DNA of 5,939 nucleotides from Ruminococcaceae bacterium UBA4306 (GCA_002394725.1 DGUQ01000111.1:1-5939), one strand, 5' to 3'. Shown: positions 1-5,506, counted from the stretch's first letter. Translations and numbers: made by a program. The notes: generated by a model from the sequence alone, not told the origin.

Positions 1-3
1 GGG

Positions 4-20
4 GGCACGTGTGCCTTTTT
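4..20 (+). terminator. Probable intrinsic terminator of an upstream gene
   Basis: A short stem (GGCAC at 4-8, GTGCC at 11-15) is followed directly by five T residues (16-20), the layout of a rho-independent terminator for a rightward gene ending before the window. The apparent loop is only two bases, so the real stem must open to a four-base loop, and the hairpin is modest. A very similar hairpin plus T-run follows the lipoprotein gene at 1158-1176. The upstream gene is not visible, so its assignment is inferred. Confidence 0.5.
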
Positions 21-50
21 CTATGTCACTATAACATGGCACGGATTCAA

Positions 51-260
51 AAAGCCTTCCCCTCGGGGGGAAGGTGTCGACCAACGGGAGACGGATGAGG
101 GGACTACTATTCCTACAGATGACGGATTCGGTGAGGCTGTGCATCTACCGAGGATCGAGGAAAAGTACTACACTCTTTGTTAAGTTAATCTTGTTGATAA
201 GTCAGCCTCTCATCCGACTCGGCTCACACCGAGCCACCTTCCCCCCAAGGGGAAGGCTTT
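51..260 (+). mobile_element. Family A miniature inverted-repeat element, copy 1
   Basis: This is a non-coding element of 210 bp. Its ends are near-perfect inverted repeats: the left arm begins AAAGCCTTCCCCTCGG at 51, and the right arm is its complement ending GGCTTT at 260, with one change (AAGG for GAGG) against the other copy. Each arm folds on itself (CCTTCCCC paired with GGGGAAGG). An inner inverted repeat follows, CGGATGAGG on the left and a CTCATCCG version on the right. The core of about 115 bp contains TCTTTGTTAAG and CCGAGGAT. A second copy lies at 3262-3465. There is no transposase, so it would be a MITE moved in trans if it is mobile. No clear target-site duplication is visible. 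The right arm ends 4 bp before the lipoprotein Shine-Dalgarno, so it would form most of that gene's 5' untranslated region. Confidence 0.75.
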
Positions 261-264
261 AAAA

Positions 265-270
265 AAGGAG
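265..270 (+). promoter_or_regulatory. Ribosome binding site of the lipoprotein gene
   Basis: AAGGAG lies five bases before the ATG at 276 and fixes that start. It sits directly after the right end of the family A element, whose terminal hairpin could affect access to it. No convincing -35/-10 pair was found between 1 and 264. Confidence 0.8.
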
Positions 271-275
271 TTATT

Positions 276-851
276 ATGAAACATCTCATTCACATATTGA
301 GCATACTCGCCGTGATGGTGCTGCTGACCGCTTGCACCTCTTCTAAGGGAAACGAAAATCAAACACCCACGGGTGCAGGCGCGCCTGCGGATTCATCCAC
401 GGGTGCCACAGAAGTATACATCGACGTCACCGACGCACCCACGGACGCGCCGACAGAATCCATTGCGTCACAGGAATCCAAAGAAAAAACATCCTCGGAT
501 AATGAGGATGCCTACAAGAGCGAGCTGACCGCCGATCAGTGGAAGCTCTCAAAGCTCTATAAAGACGGCGAGGAGCGCCAAATATATGTCGAATACGGCT
601 CCGTGATCCGCCAAACCGGCGCGTACATGCAGTTCAATGAGGACGGCTCCTTTGCGTGCGTTCTCGGCATCCCCGGCTGCAAGGGCACCTATGCCGTGGA
701 GAACGGCGATATCACCCTGCACATCACCACCAAATACGGCGCCAAGACCGAGGACTGCGACGAGTACGCGACCGTCAAGTGGGATCACGAGGCAGGCACC
801 CTGACCTTCGATTTCAACAACCTGACCAATGTGTTCACGAAGAATGGTTGA
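276..851 (+). CDS. Small secreted lipoprotein of unknown function
   Basis: The 191-residue protein begins with a type II signal peptide: a basic start (MKH), a hydrophobic stretch over about residues 4-17, and the lipobox LTAC with the lipidated cysteine at residue 20. It is therefore expected to be anchored to the outer face of the cytoplasmic membrane. Residues 21-82 form a low-complexity, Ser/Thr/Pro/Asp-rich linker that includes DAPTDAPT (53-60). Residues 85-191 look like one compact beta-rich domain: a Trp-containing start (DQWKLSKLYKDG), then FNEDGSF, GTYAVENGDITLHI and TLTFDF. That rhythm resembles lipocalin-like or META-like small domains, but this is a weak pattern resemblance only. 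Three more cysteines (128, 135, 161) could include a disulfide. The gene stands alone, is convergent with aspS, and is bounded by repeats on both sides. Substrate and role cannot be assigned. Confidence 0.85.
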   Translation: MKHLIHILSILAVMVLLTACTSSKGNENQTPTGAGAPADSSTGATEVYIDVTDAPTDAPTESIASQESKEKTSSDNEDAYKSELTADQWKLSKLYKDGEERQIYVEYGSVIRQTGAYMQFNEDGSFACVLGIPGCKGTYAVENGDITLHITTKYGAKTEDCDEYATVKWDHEAGTLTFDFNNLTNVFTKNG

Positions 852-861
852 GTTATAAAAT

Positions 862-1135
862 GCCGCGACACGTGTGTCCGGCAATTCATGCCGAAGGCAA
901 ATCACGGCGAAGCCAAATCATGCACGAAGTGCAAATCATTCATGAATTGACAGCAGAGCTGTCATGAATTGCGCCGTTGGCGCATGATTTGATTCCATCA
1001 TGATTTGAATCGCTAGGCGATTCATGCAATGCACGAAGTGCAAATCATTCATGATTTGACAGCAGAGCTGTCATGAATTGCGCCGTCGGCGCATGATTTG
1101 ATTCCATCATGATTTGAATCGCTAGGCGATTCATG
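862..1135 (+). repeat. Modular hairpin array 1 (3' of the lipoprotein gene)
   Basis: This non-coding stretch is a chain of small perfect stems separated by AT-rich linkers of the type CATGAATT or AAATCATG. The modules in order are: GACAC/GTGTC inside GCCG/CGGC (862-882); GCC-GAA-GGC (890-898); GGC-GAA-GCC (906-914); GCAC-GAA-GTGC (922-932); GACAGC-AGA-GCTGTC (949-963); GCGCC-GTT-GGCGC (971-983); a looser GATTC/GAATC pair (991-1011); and GAATCGC-TAG-GCGATTC (1007-1023). The last five are then repeated in a second direct copy. The array starts 10 bp after the lipoprotein stop codon, so it would form that mRNA's 3' untranslated region. Nothing here looks coding. It is not a CRISPR array, because the stems differ from one another and there are no unique spacers. 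Confidence 0.8.
921..1135 (+). repeat. 106-bp direct repeat (two copies, period 109 bp)
   Basis: Positions 921-1026 and 1030-1135 match at 104 of 106 positions by eye. One difference is in a linker (CATGAATT versus CATGATTT). The other is in a loop (GTT versus GTC inside GCGCC/GGCGC). This looks like a recent tandem duplication of five hairpin modules. Confidence 0.9.
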
Positions 1136-1157
1136 CGATATCTATCATAAAAGCCGC

Positions 1158-1176
1158 AGGCACGCGTGCCTTTTTT
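1158..1176 (+). terminator. Probable terminator of the lipoprotein transcript
   Basis: A perfect palindrome, AGGCACG followed by CGTGCCT (1158-1171), leads into a run of six T residues (1171-1176). It is the first T-tract hairpin after the lipoprotein stop and lies beyond the hairpin array, so the array should be transcribed. The sequence and the bases after it (ATGTCCCTAAC) resemble the terminator region at the left edge of the window. Confidence 0.65.
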
Positions 1177-1213
1177 CCATGTCCCTAACCGTTTCATCAA
1201 ATCATATACCATC

Positions 1214-1243
1214 ATAAAAGCCGCACCCGTTTGGATGCGGCTT
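1214..1243 (-). terminator. Intrinsic terminator of the hisS-aspS operon
   Basis: Read on the minus strand, AAGCCGCATCC pairs with GGGTGCGGCTT around an AAAC loop, with one T-G wobble, and is followed by TTTTAT. It starts 15 bp beyond the aspS stop codon, as expected for the end of the operon. The plus-strand version also ends in TTGCTTTTAT, so it may work in both directions for this convergent pair. Confidence 0.85.
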
Positions 1244-1258
1244 GCTTTTATGCTGTCA

Positions 1259-3052
1259 TTATTCTGCTTCACTCTTTGGCTCACGCAGCTTGATACCCAG
1301 CACTTCGAGGGATTCGTCATCCACCGTGGAGGGGCAGTTGCTCATCAGCTCAGAGGCGTTCTGTACCTTGGGGAACGCGGTGACGTCGCGCAGGCTGTCG
1401 GCGCCGCAGAGGATCATCGCGATACGGTCGAGTCCGATGCCCATGCCGCCGTGGGGCGGCGCGCCGTACTTGTACGCTTCAACAAGGAAGCCGAACTTCG
1501 CCTCGATCTCCTCATCGGTCATCTTCAAGGCGCGGAACATCTGCTGCTGTAATTCGTAATCCGTGATACGGATGGAGCCGGAGCTCAGCTCGGTGCCGTT
1601 GAGGGTCAGGTCATACGCCTTGGCGACCACCTTAGAGGGATCGCTCTCAAGGTACTGCAGGCACTCCTCCTTAGGCATGGTGAAGGGGTGGTGCATGGCG
1701 ACCCACTCGCCGCTCTCCTCGTCCTTCTCAAAGAATGGGAAATCGACGATCCACACGAATTTGAACACATCCTTCTCGATCAGATCGAGCTGTTTGCCGA
1801 TCTCCAGACGCAGTGCGCCCAACACGGGCAGGGTCACGGAATTCTTGTCCGCGACGATCAGCACCACGTCGCCCTGCTCAGCGCCGAGGGTATGGAGGAT
1901 ACGGTCGAGGTCACCCTCGCCGAGGAATTTTTTGAACGAGCAGTTGGGCTCCGCGTCCGCCCAGCGCACATACGCCAGACCCTTCGCGCCGATGCCCTTG
2001 ACATACTCGGTGAGCTTGTCGATCTTCTTGCGTGTCAGCTGTGAGGCGGCGTTCTTCGCGACGATCGCACGCACGGAGCCGCCGTTCTCGATCGCGCTCT
2101 TGAACACGACAAAGTCGATGTCCTTCACCTGATCGGTCAGGTCTTTGATCGGCATGCTGAAGCGCACATCGGGCTTATCGGAGCCGTAGGTGTTCATCGC
2201 GTGCGCATAGGTCATGCGCTCAAAGGGCACCTTGAGGTCAATGCCCTTGACCTCTTTGAAGATGCGCTGCATGAGACCCTCGTTGATCTGCATGATCTCG
2301 TCCACATCCACAAAGCTCAGCTCCATGTCGATCTGGGTGAACTCGGGCTGACGATCGGCGCGCAGATCCTCGTCGCGGAAGCAACGCGCAAGCTGGATAT
2401 AGCGGTCAAAGCCCGAAAGCATCAACAGCTGCTTGTAGATCTGCGGCGACTGCGGCAGGGCATAGAACTTGCCGTTATGGATACGCGAGGGCACCAGATA
2501 GTCGCGCGCGCCTTCGGGGGTGGATTTGATCATCATCGGGGTCTCGATCTCGATGAAGCCGTTCTCGTAGAAGTAGTCGCGCGCCACCTTCGCGATCTTA
2601 GAGCGCGTGATCAGGTTCTGCTGTAAGGGGGTGCGGCGCAAATCGAGGTAACGGTATTTGAGCCTGAGCTCCTCTGAGGTCTTGCTGTTATCCACGATCT
2701 CAAAGGGCGGCGTCTGCGCCTTGGAGAGGACTCGTAAGTCATTGACTTCTATTTCTATATCACCCGTAGGGATCTTGTTGCTTTTCGCCGAGCGCTCACG
2801 CACCACGCCCTTGGCGCAGAGCACATACTCCGAGCGCGCCGCGAACGCCTTGTCAAAGATCGCGCGGTCGGTGTTGTCGTCAAACGCGAGCTGAACGATA
2901 CCGCTGCGGTCACGCAGATCGATAAAGATCAGCTGTCCGAGGTCGCGCTGGCGCTGTACCCAGCCGCATACGGTGACCTCTTCTCCGATATTCGCGGCTC
3001 TGAGCGTACCGCAGTAATGGGTGCGCTTGAGCCCTGTCATAAATTCTGCCAT
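1259..3052 (-). CDS. aspS: Aspartyl-tRNA synthetase
   Basis: This 597-residue class IIb aminoacyl-tRNA synthetase attaches aspartate to tRNA-Asp in the cytoplasm using ATP. The length and domain order are those of full bacterial AspRS. An N-terminal OB-fold anticodon-binding domain covers about residues 10-110 (VCGWVQRQRDLGQLIFIDLRD). The class II catalytic core follows, with motif 1 near 164-174 (GFIEIETPMM), motif 2 at 225-242 (FRDEDLRADRQPEFTQID) and motif 3 at 535-543 (GGMGIGLDR). The bacteria-specific GAD insertion domain lies at about 305-415. The Leu in RRDLG/RQRDLG (residue 38) occupies a position where non-discriminating AspRS enzymes usually have His, which suggests the discriminating form specific for tRNA-Asp. 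The start is fixed by AAGGAAGG seven bases upstream (3060-3067). It is the second gene of the hisS-aspS operon, 420 bp after hisS, and the gap is filled with repeats. All class II motifs are intact. Confidence 0.97.
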   Translation of the reverse strand: MAEFMTGLKRTHYCGTLRAANIGEEVTVCGWVQRQRDLGQLIFIDLRDRSGIVQLAFDDNTDRAIFDKAFAARSEYVLCAKGVVRERSAKSNKIPTGDIEIEVNDLRVLSKAQTPPFEIVDNSKTSEELRLKYRYLDLRRTPLQQNLITRSKIAKVARDYFYENGFIEIETPMMIKSTPEGARDYLVPSRIHNGKFYALPQSPQIYKQLLMLSGFDRYIQLARCFRDEDLRADRQPEFTQIDMELSFVDVDEIMQINEGLMQRIFKEVKGIDLKVPFERMTYAHAMNTYGSDKPDVRFSMPIKDLTDQVKDIDFVVFKSAIENGGSVRAIVAKNAASQLTRKKIDKLTEYVKGIGAKGLAYVRWADAEPNCSFKKFLGEGDLDRILHTLGAEQGDVVLIVADKNSVTLPVLGALRLEIGKQLDLIEKDVFKFVWIVDFPFFEKDEESGEWVAMHHPFTMPKEECLQYLESDPSKVVAKAYDLTLNGTELSSGSIRITDYELQQQMFRALKMTDEEIEAKFGFLVEAYKYGAPPHGGMGIGLDRIAMILCGADSLRDVTAFPKVQNASELMSNCPSTVDDESLEVLGIKLREPKSEAE

Positions 3053-3059
3053 AGTATTA

Positions 3060-3068
3060 CCTTCCTTT
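3060..3068 (-). promoter_or_regulatory. Ribosome binding site of aspS
   Basis: On the minus strand AAAGGAAGG ends seven bases before the ATG at 3052. A small GCCCC/GGGGC hairpin (3074-3085) sits just upstream and is the last module of hairpin array 2. It does not overlap the site. Confidence 0.8.
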
Positions 3069-3073
3069 ATATA

Positions 3074-3256
3074 GCCCCTCGGGGCGCTGTATGAATCGCC
3101 GCGCGATTCAAATCATGATGCAATCCAATCATGCGCCCCCGGCGCAATTCATGACAGCTCTGCTGTCAAATCATGAATGATTTGCACTGCGTGCATGATT
3201 TGGCTTCGCCATGAATTGCCGGACACGCGTGTCGCGCCATGATTTGCACTGCGTGC
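3074..3256 (-). repeat. Modular hairpin array 2 (between hisS and aspS)
   Basis: Read on the minus strand, which is the direction of operon transcription, this repeats the module order of array 1: GCAC-GCA-GTGC (3246-3256), GACAC-GC-GTGTC (3222-3233), GGC-GAA-GCC (3202-3210), GCAC-GCA-GTGC (3184-3194), GACAGC-AGA-GCTGTC (3153-3167), GCGCC-GGG-GGCGC (3133-3145), a loose GATTG/CAATC region, GAATCGC-GCG-GCGATTC (3093-3109), then GCCCC-GA-GGGGC (3074-3085). The linkers are again of the AAATCATG/CATGAATT type. Compared with array 1, the paired arms are unchanged and most substitutions fall in the loops. It would lie in the intercistronic mRNA just upstream of the aspS ribosome binding site. No T-run follows any stem on the minus strand, so it should not terminate transcription. 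Confidence 0.8.
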
Positions 3257-3261
3257 ATTTG

Positions 3262-3465
3262 AGCCTTCCCCTCGGGGGGAAGGTGTCGACCAACGGGAGA
3301 CGGATGAGGGGCTGACTTGTCCGAAAGATCATCTTAACAAAGAGAACAAATCATTTCCTCAATCCTCGGTAAAAACAGCCTTACCGAGACCGATATCAAA
3401 AGGATGGGTTATCCCCTCATCCGACTCGGCTTGTGCCGAGCCACCTTCCCCCCGAGGGGAAGGCT
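3262..3465 (-). mobile_element. Family A miniature inverted-repeat element, copy 2
   Basis: This 204-bp non-coding element has 24-bp perfect terminal inverted repeats (3262-3285 and 3442-3465, beginning AGCCTTCCCCTCGG) and an inner CGGATGAGGGG/CCCCTCATCCG pair (3300-3310 and 3413-3423). It starts 7 bp beyond the hisS stop codon. The outer arms are in the same orientation as copy 1 at 51-260, but the core matches copy 1 only when reverse-complemented. On the plus strand the right arm forms CCTTCCCC/GGGGAAGG followed by CTTTTTC, a good terminator against rightward transcription. On the minus strand neither arm hairpin is followed by a T-run, so hisS-aspS read-through is possible. There is no transposase and no evident target duplication. 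Confidence 0.78.
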
Positions 3466-3470
3466 TTTTC
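3442..3470 (+). terminator. Terminator-like end of family A element copy 2 (rightward)
   Basis: CCTTCCCC and GGGGAAGG form an eight-base stem with a four-base loop, followed by CTTTTTC. It would act only on plus-strand transcripts, which here would be antisense to hisS, so it could shield hisS from antisense transcription. The role is inferred. Confidence 0.45.
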
Positions 3471-3472
3471 TT

Positions 3473-4765
3473 TTACTCCGCGAAATCCGCCTGCAGTTTT
3501 GCCGCGGTGAATTCCTTCACAAAGCGCTCGCCGTCGAGTGATATCTCGCTTTGTTCGCCGTTTGCCATATTCTTCAGGCGTGCCGTACCGCCCGCTATCT
3601 CGTCGTCGCCCAGCACCAGGCTGAACTGCGCGCCGAGCTTGTTGGCGTACTTCATCTGTGCCTTGAGCCCTCTGCCGACCACGTCATACTCGGCGTACAA
3701 GCCCGATTTGCGCAACAGGTTGCACAGCTCGCCTGCCTTTTTATGCGCGTCGTCGCCCATGTGCGCGATGTAGATATCGCACGGTGAGGGCGTGGGGATC
3801 TCGATCCCCTGCGCATCGAGGGTCAACAGCAGGCGTTCGATACCTGCCGCAAAGCCGAGCGCCGGCATCGGATTGCCGCCCAGCTCCTCGATCAAGCCGT
3901 CATATCTGCCGCCGCCGCAAATGGTGGACTGCGCGCCGATATCGTCGCAGATGAACTCAAAGACGGTCTTGGTGTAGTAGTCCAGACCGCGCACGATGGT
4001 GGGGTTGACGGTGTAGCTGACGCCGTTTGCGTCGAGATACGCCTTCACGCTGTCAAAGTGCTCGCGGCACTCGTCGCACAGGTAATCGAGCACGGTGGGA
4101 GCACCCTTGGCGATCTCGTGATCATGCGCTACCTTGCAGTCGAGCAGGCGCATCGGATTTCTGCCCAAACGCTCCTGACAATCCTCGCACAGCTCGTCCC
4201 TGTACCGCGAGAAGTATTCTGTCAGCGCCTTGTGGTATTCCGCGCGGCACTTGGGACAGCCGATGGAGTTGATCTCCAGACGGATGTTTTTCAGCCCCAT
4301 GCGGTCAAAGATATTCGACGCCGCGGTGATCAGCTCCGCGTCAGCGGCAGGGTTTGACGTGCCGTAGCACTCCATACCGAACTGGTGGAACTCTCGGAGC
4401 CTGCCTGCCTGCGGCTTTTCGTAGCGATAGCAGGAGGTCAGGTAATACGCCTTGATGGGCAGGGGATCGTTGTGGAGTCCGTGCTCAAGAAAGGCTCTCG
4501 CCGCGCCCGCGGTGCCCTCGGGGCGCAGGGTGATGCTGTCGCCGCCCTTGGTCAGGAAGGTGTACATCTCCTTTTGCACCACGTCAGTGGTGTCGCCCAC
4601 GCCGCGCTCAAAGAGGTTGGTGTGCTCGAATACGGGAGTTCTGAGTTCCTTGTAGCCGAACGCGCGCGCTTCTTCTCTGAACAGATTCTCCAAAAACTGC
4701 CAGCGGTAGCTATCGCGCGGCAGCACATCCTCTGTGCCGCGCGGCTTCTTTGTGATCAATGCCAT
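3473..4765 (-). CDS. hisS: Histidyl-tRNA synthetase
   Basis: This 430-residue class IIa synthetase charges tRNA-His with histidine in the cytoplasm and normally works as a homodimer. The N-terminal catalytic core shows motif 1 (GYKELRTPVFE, about 37-47), motif 2 (YRYE at 113-116 through REFHQFG at 124-130), the two HisRS signatures (VRGLDYYTKTVFE at 258-270 and CGGGRYDGLIEELGG at 283-297) and motif 3 (ALGFAAGIERLLL at 302-314). The C-terminal anticodon-binding domain runs from about 327 to the end. Three CxxC pairs (170-173, 193-196, 230-233) sit in the insertion domain and could bind metal; similar cysteines occur in other Firmicute HisRS. The length is usual and no key motif is broken. The start is supported by GAAAGG nine bases upstream; another ATG at 4782 is out of frame. 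It is the first gene of the hisS-aspS operon. No T-box leader was found upstream. Confidence 0.97.
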   Translation of the reverse strand: MALITKKPRGTEDVLPRDSYRWQFLENLFREEARAFGYKELRTPVFEHTNLFERGVGDTTDVVQKEMYTFLTKGGDSITLRPEGTAGAARAFLEHGLHNDPLPIKAYYLTSCYRYEKPQAGRLREFHQFGMECYGTSNPAADAELITAASNIFDRMGLKNIRLEINSIGCPKCRAEYHKALTEYFSRYRDELCEDCQERLGRNPMRLLDCKVAHDHEIAKGAPTVLDYLCDECREHFDSVKAYLDANGVSYTVNPTIVRGLDYYTKTVFEFICDDIGAQSTICGGGRYDGLIEELGGNPMPALGFAAGIERLLLTLDAQGIEIPTPSPCDIYIAHMGDDAHKKAGELCNLLRKSGLYAEYDVVGRGLKAQMKYANKLGAQFSLVLGDDEIAGGTARLKNMANGEQSEISLDGERFVKEFTAAKLQADFAE

Positions 4766-4774
4766 TGTATCAAA

Positions 4775-4780
4775 CCTTTC
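4775..4780 (-). promoter_or_regulatory. Ribosome binding site of hisS
   Basis: GAAAGG on the minus strand ends nine bases before the ATG at 4765. It is weaker than the aspS site but acceptable, and it selects this ATG, which gives the family-typical N-terminus (KKPRGTEDVLP). Confidence 0.65.
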
Positions 4781-4830
4781 ATGGTAAATATCAATAGATG
4801 GGAAAAATAGGGGATTGGATTTGACTTATA

Positions 4831-4968
4831 ATGCGAAGCAGATCAATTTCTCCGTAGGGTACGGCATTTATGACGTACCGAGAATAACGAGCGAAAATAA
4901 TATCGAAAACGTCAAATAGGACACAAATGATTCTGCCATGCGGTACGTCGACAAGCGCCGTACCCTAC
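4831..4968. repeat. Family B inverted-repeat element, intact copy
   Basis: The 115-bp palindromic unit (4854-4968) has 12-bp perfect ends, GTAGGGTACGGC (4854-4865) and GCCGTACCCTAC (4957-4968). A second inner pair follows, TGACGTACCG (4871-4880) and CGGTACGTCG (4941-4950). The arms contain GGTACG and CGTACC alternately four times, so each arm can fold alone or pair with the other. A shared flank from 4831 (ATGCGAAGC) also recurs in the second copy. It looks MITE-like and non-coding. It would lie in the hisS leader if the promoter at 5357-5385 is used. Confidence 0.75.
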
Positions 4969-4992
4969 AGAGTGTAAATGAAGCGTTTTACC

Positions 4993-5020
4993 GTAGGGGA
5001 TGACGCTTGCGACATCCCGC
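4993..5020. repeat. Short hairpin, possible relic of a family B-like end
   Basis: GTAGGGGATG begins like a family B end, and GGGATG (4997-5002) pairs with CATCCC (5013-5018), with an inner CG/CG pair. It lies between the two family B copies. No partner end is visible, so it may be a related solo element. Confidence 0.4.
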
Positions 5021-5045
5021 AACCTTCCCGAAATATGCCACCCAA

Positions 5046-5270
5046 ATGCGAAGCAAATCGATTTCTCCGTAGGGTACGGCATTTATGACGTACCGAGAAT
5101 AACGAGCGAAAAAAATATCGAAAACGTTAGATAGGACACAAATGATTCTGCCATGCGGTACGTCGACAAGCAGTGGCGTTATGCCAATCGCTCCGCTCTT
5201 GGAACGCTGTTGCATGGGAGTTGTTAGCCAAATCAAAGATTTGGACAACTCCTCAAGCGCCGTACCCTAC
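5046..5270. repeat. Family B inverted-repeat element, copy with insertion
   Basis: Positions 5046-5170 match 4831-4955 at about 120 of 125 positions. The same 12-bp ends lie at 5069-5080 and 5259-5270. The unit is 202 bp instead of 115 bp because 87 bp (5171-5257) sit within the right arm, just after GTCGACAAG. Without the insert, the right arm would read on exactly as in the other copy. Confidence 0.8.
5171..5257. mobile_element. 87-bp insertion nested in family B copy 2
   Basis: The boundaries come from comparison with the uninterrupted copy at 4831-4968. CAAG occurs just before the insert (5167-5170) and as its last four bases (5254-5257), consistent with a 4-bp target duplication. The insert ends in a long hairpin: GGAGTTGT (5217-5224) pairs with ACAACTCC (5245-5252), and CCAAATC (5228-5234) pairs with GATTTGG (5238-5244), around a small AAA loop with a TAG bulge. 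It contains no gene. The sequence does not show whether it moved by a transposase or arose by recombination. Confidence 0.55.
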
Positions 5271-5356
5271 AACTCTATTCAACGCTTTGCACTGTTAAAC
5301 ATGCGCAAGCACCGTATCATACAAAAAGCCTCACTTGCCCAATTTTCGCTTTATAA

Positions 5357-5385
5357 AGTATAGCACAAAACGCGCCGCGTAGCAA
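5357..5385 (-). promoter_or_regulatory. Probable leftward promoter for hisS-aspS
   Basis: On the minus strand a TTGCTA -35 box (5380-5385) and a TATACT -10 box (5357-5362) are 17 bases apart, and a TG one base before the -10 gives an extended -10. It is the best leftward promoter I see between the Fur-family gene and hisS. It would give a leader of roughly 585 nt containing both family B elements. A closer, weaker promoter cannot be excluded. Confidence 0.5.
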
Positions 5386-5450
5386 TAGGCGATTTTTATT
5401 TCGTGATCCGTGGTCAGTGATTACAGGGAGTAGTTGCTTTTGAGCGGTTC

Positions 5451-5473
5451 AATTTGCGAATTTGTCGCAAATT
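5451..5473. promoter_or_regulatory. Upstream Fur-family operator (predicted)
   Basis: This imperfect palindrome is centred on 5462: AATTTGCGA (5451-5459) is the exact complement of TCGCAAATT (5465-5473), and the middle is imperfect. It ends three bases before the -35 box. It shares ATTTGCGAAT and CGCAAAT with the downstream palindrome; the centres are 55 bp apart, about five helical turns. Confidence 0.65.
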
Positions 5474-5476
5474 CGG

Positions 5477-5505
5477 TTGACTTTTGCCTCATGCCGTGGT
5501 ATACT
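5477..5505 (+). promoter_or_regulatory. Sigma-A type promoter of the Fur-family gene
   Basis: TTGACT (5477-5482) and TATACT (5500-5505) are separated by exactly 17 bases, and each matches the consensus at five of six positions. The transcript should start near 5512, inside the downstream operator, giving a leader of about 28 nt. Confidence 0.85.
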
Positions 5506-5506
5506 G

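Noticed and set aside
74..262. Open frame of 62 codons on the plus strand
   Set aside because: It lies wholly within the family A element, its C-terminal part is translated terminal repeat, and it has no usable start context. It is a repeat-derived false ORF.
549..967. Overlapping frames on both strands of the lipoprotein gene
   Set aside because: The annotated frame has a lipobox signal peptide and a strong ribosome binding site. The others are shadows.
862..1135. Possible CRISPR array
   Set aside because: There are only two long direct copies, the short stems differ from one another, there are no unique spacers of constant length, and no cas gene is in the window.
1045..1320. Minus-strand frame across the hairpin array and both terminators
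   Set aside because: It runs through the terminators and into the 3' end of aspS in another frame, with no ribosome binding site and no protein-like composition.
5020..5050. GGGTGGCA on the minus strand resembling the start of a T-box motif
   Set aside because: Only the GGGTGGNA part matches. The ACCGCG half is missing, no terminator follows, and the sequence sits between repeats far from hisS.
4988..5248. Open frame of 86 codons on the minus strand
   Set aside because: It is made of family B repeat sequence plus the nested insertion, without a good ribosome binding site. The overlap with palindromes explains the frame.
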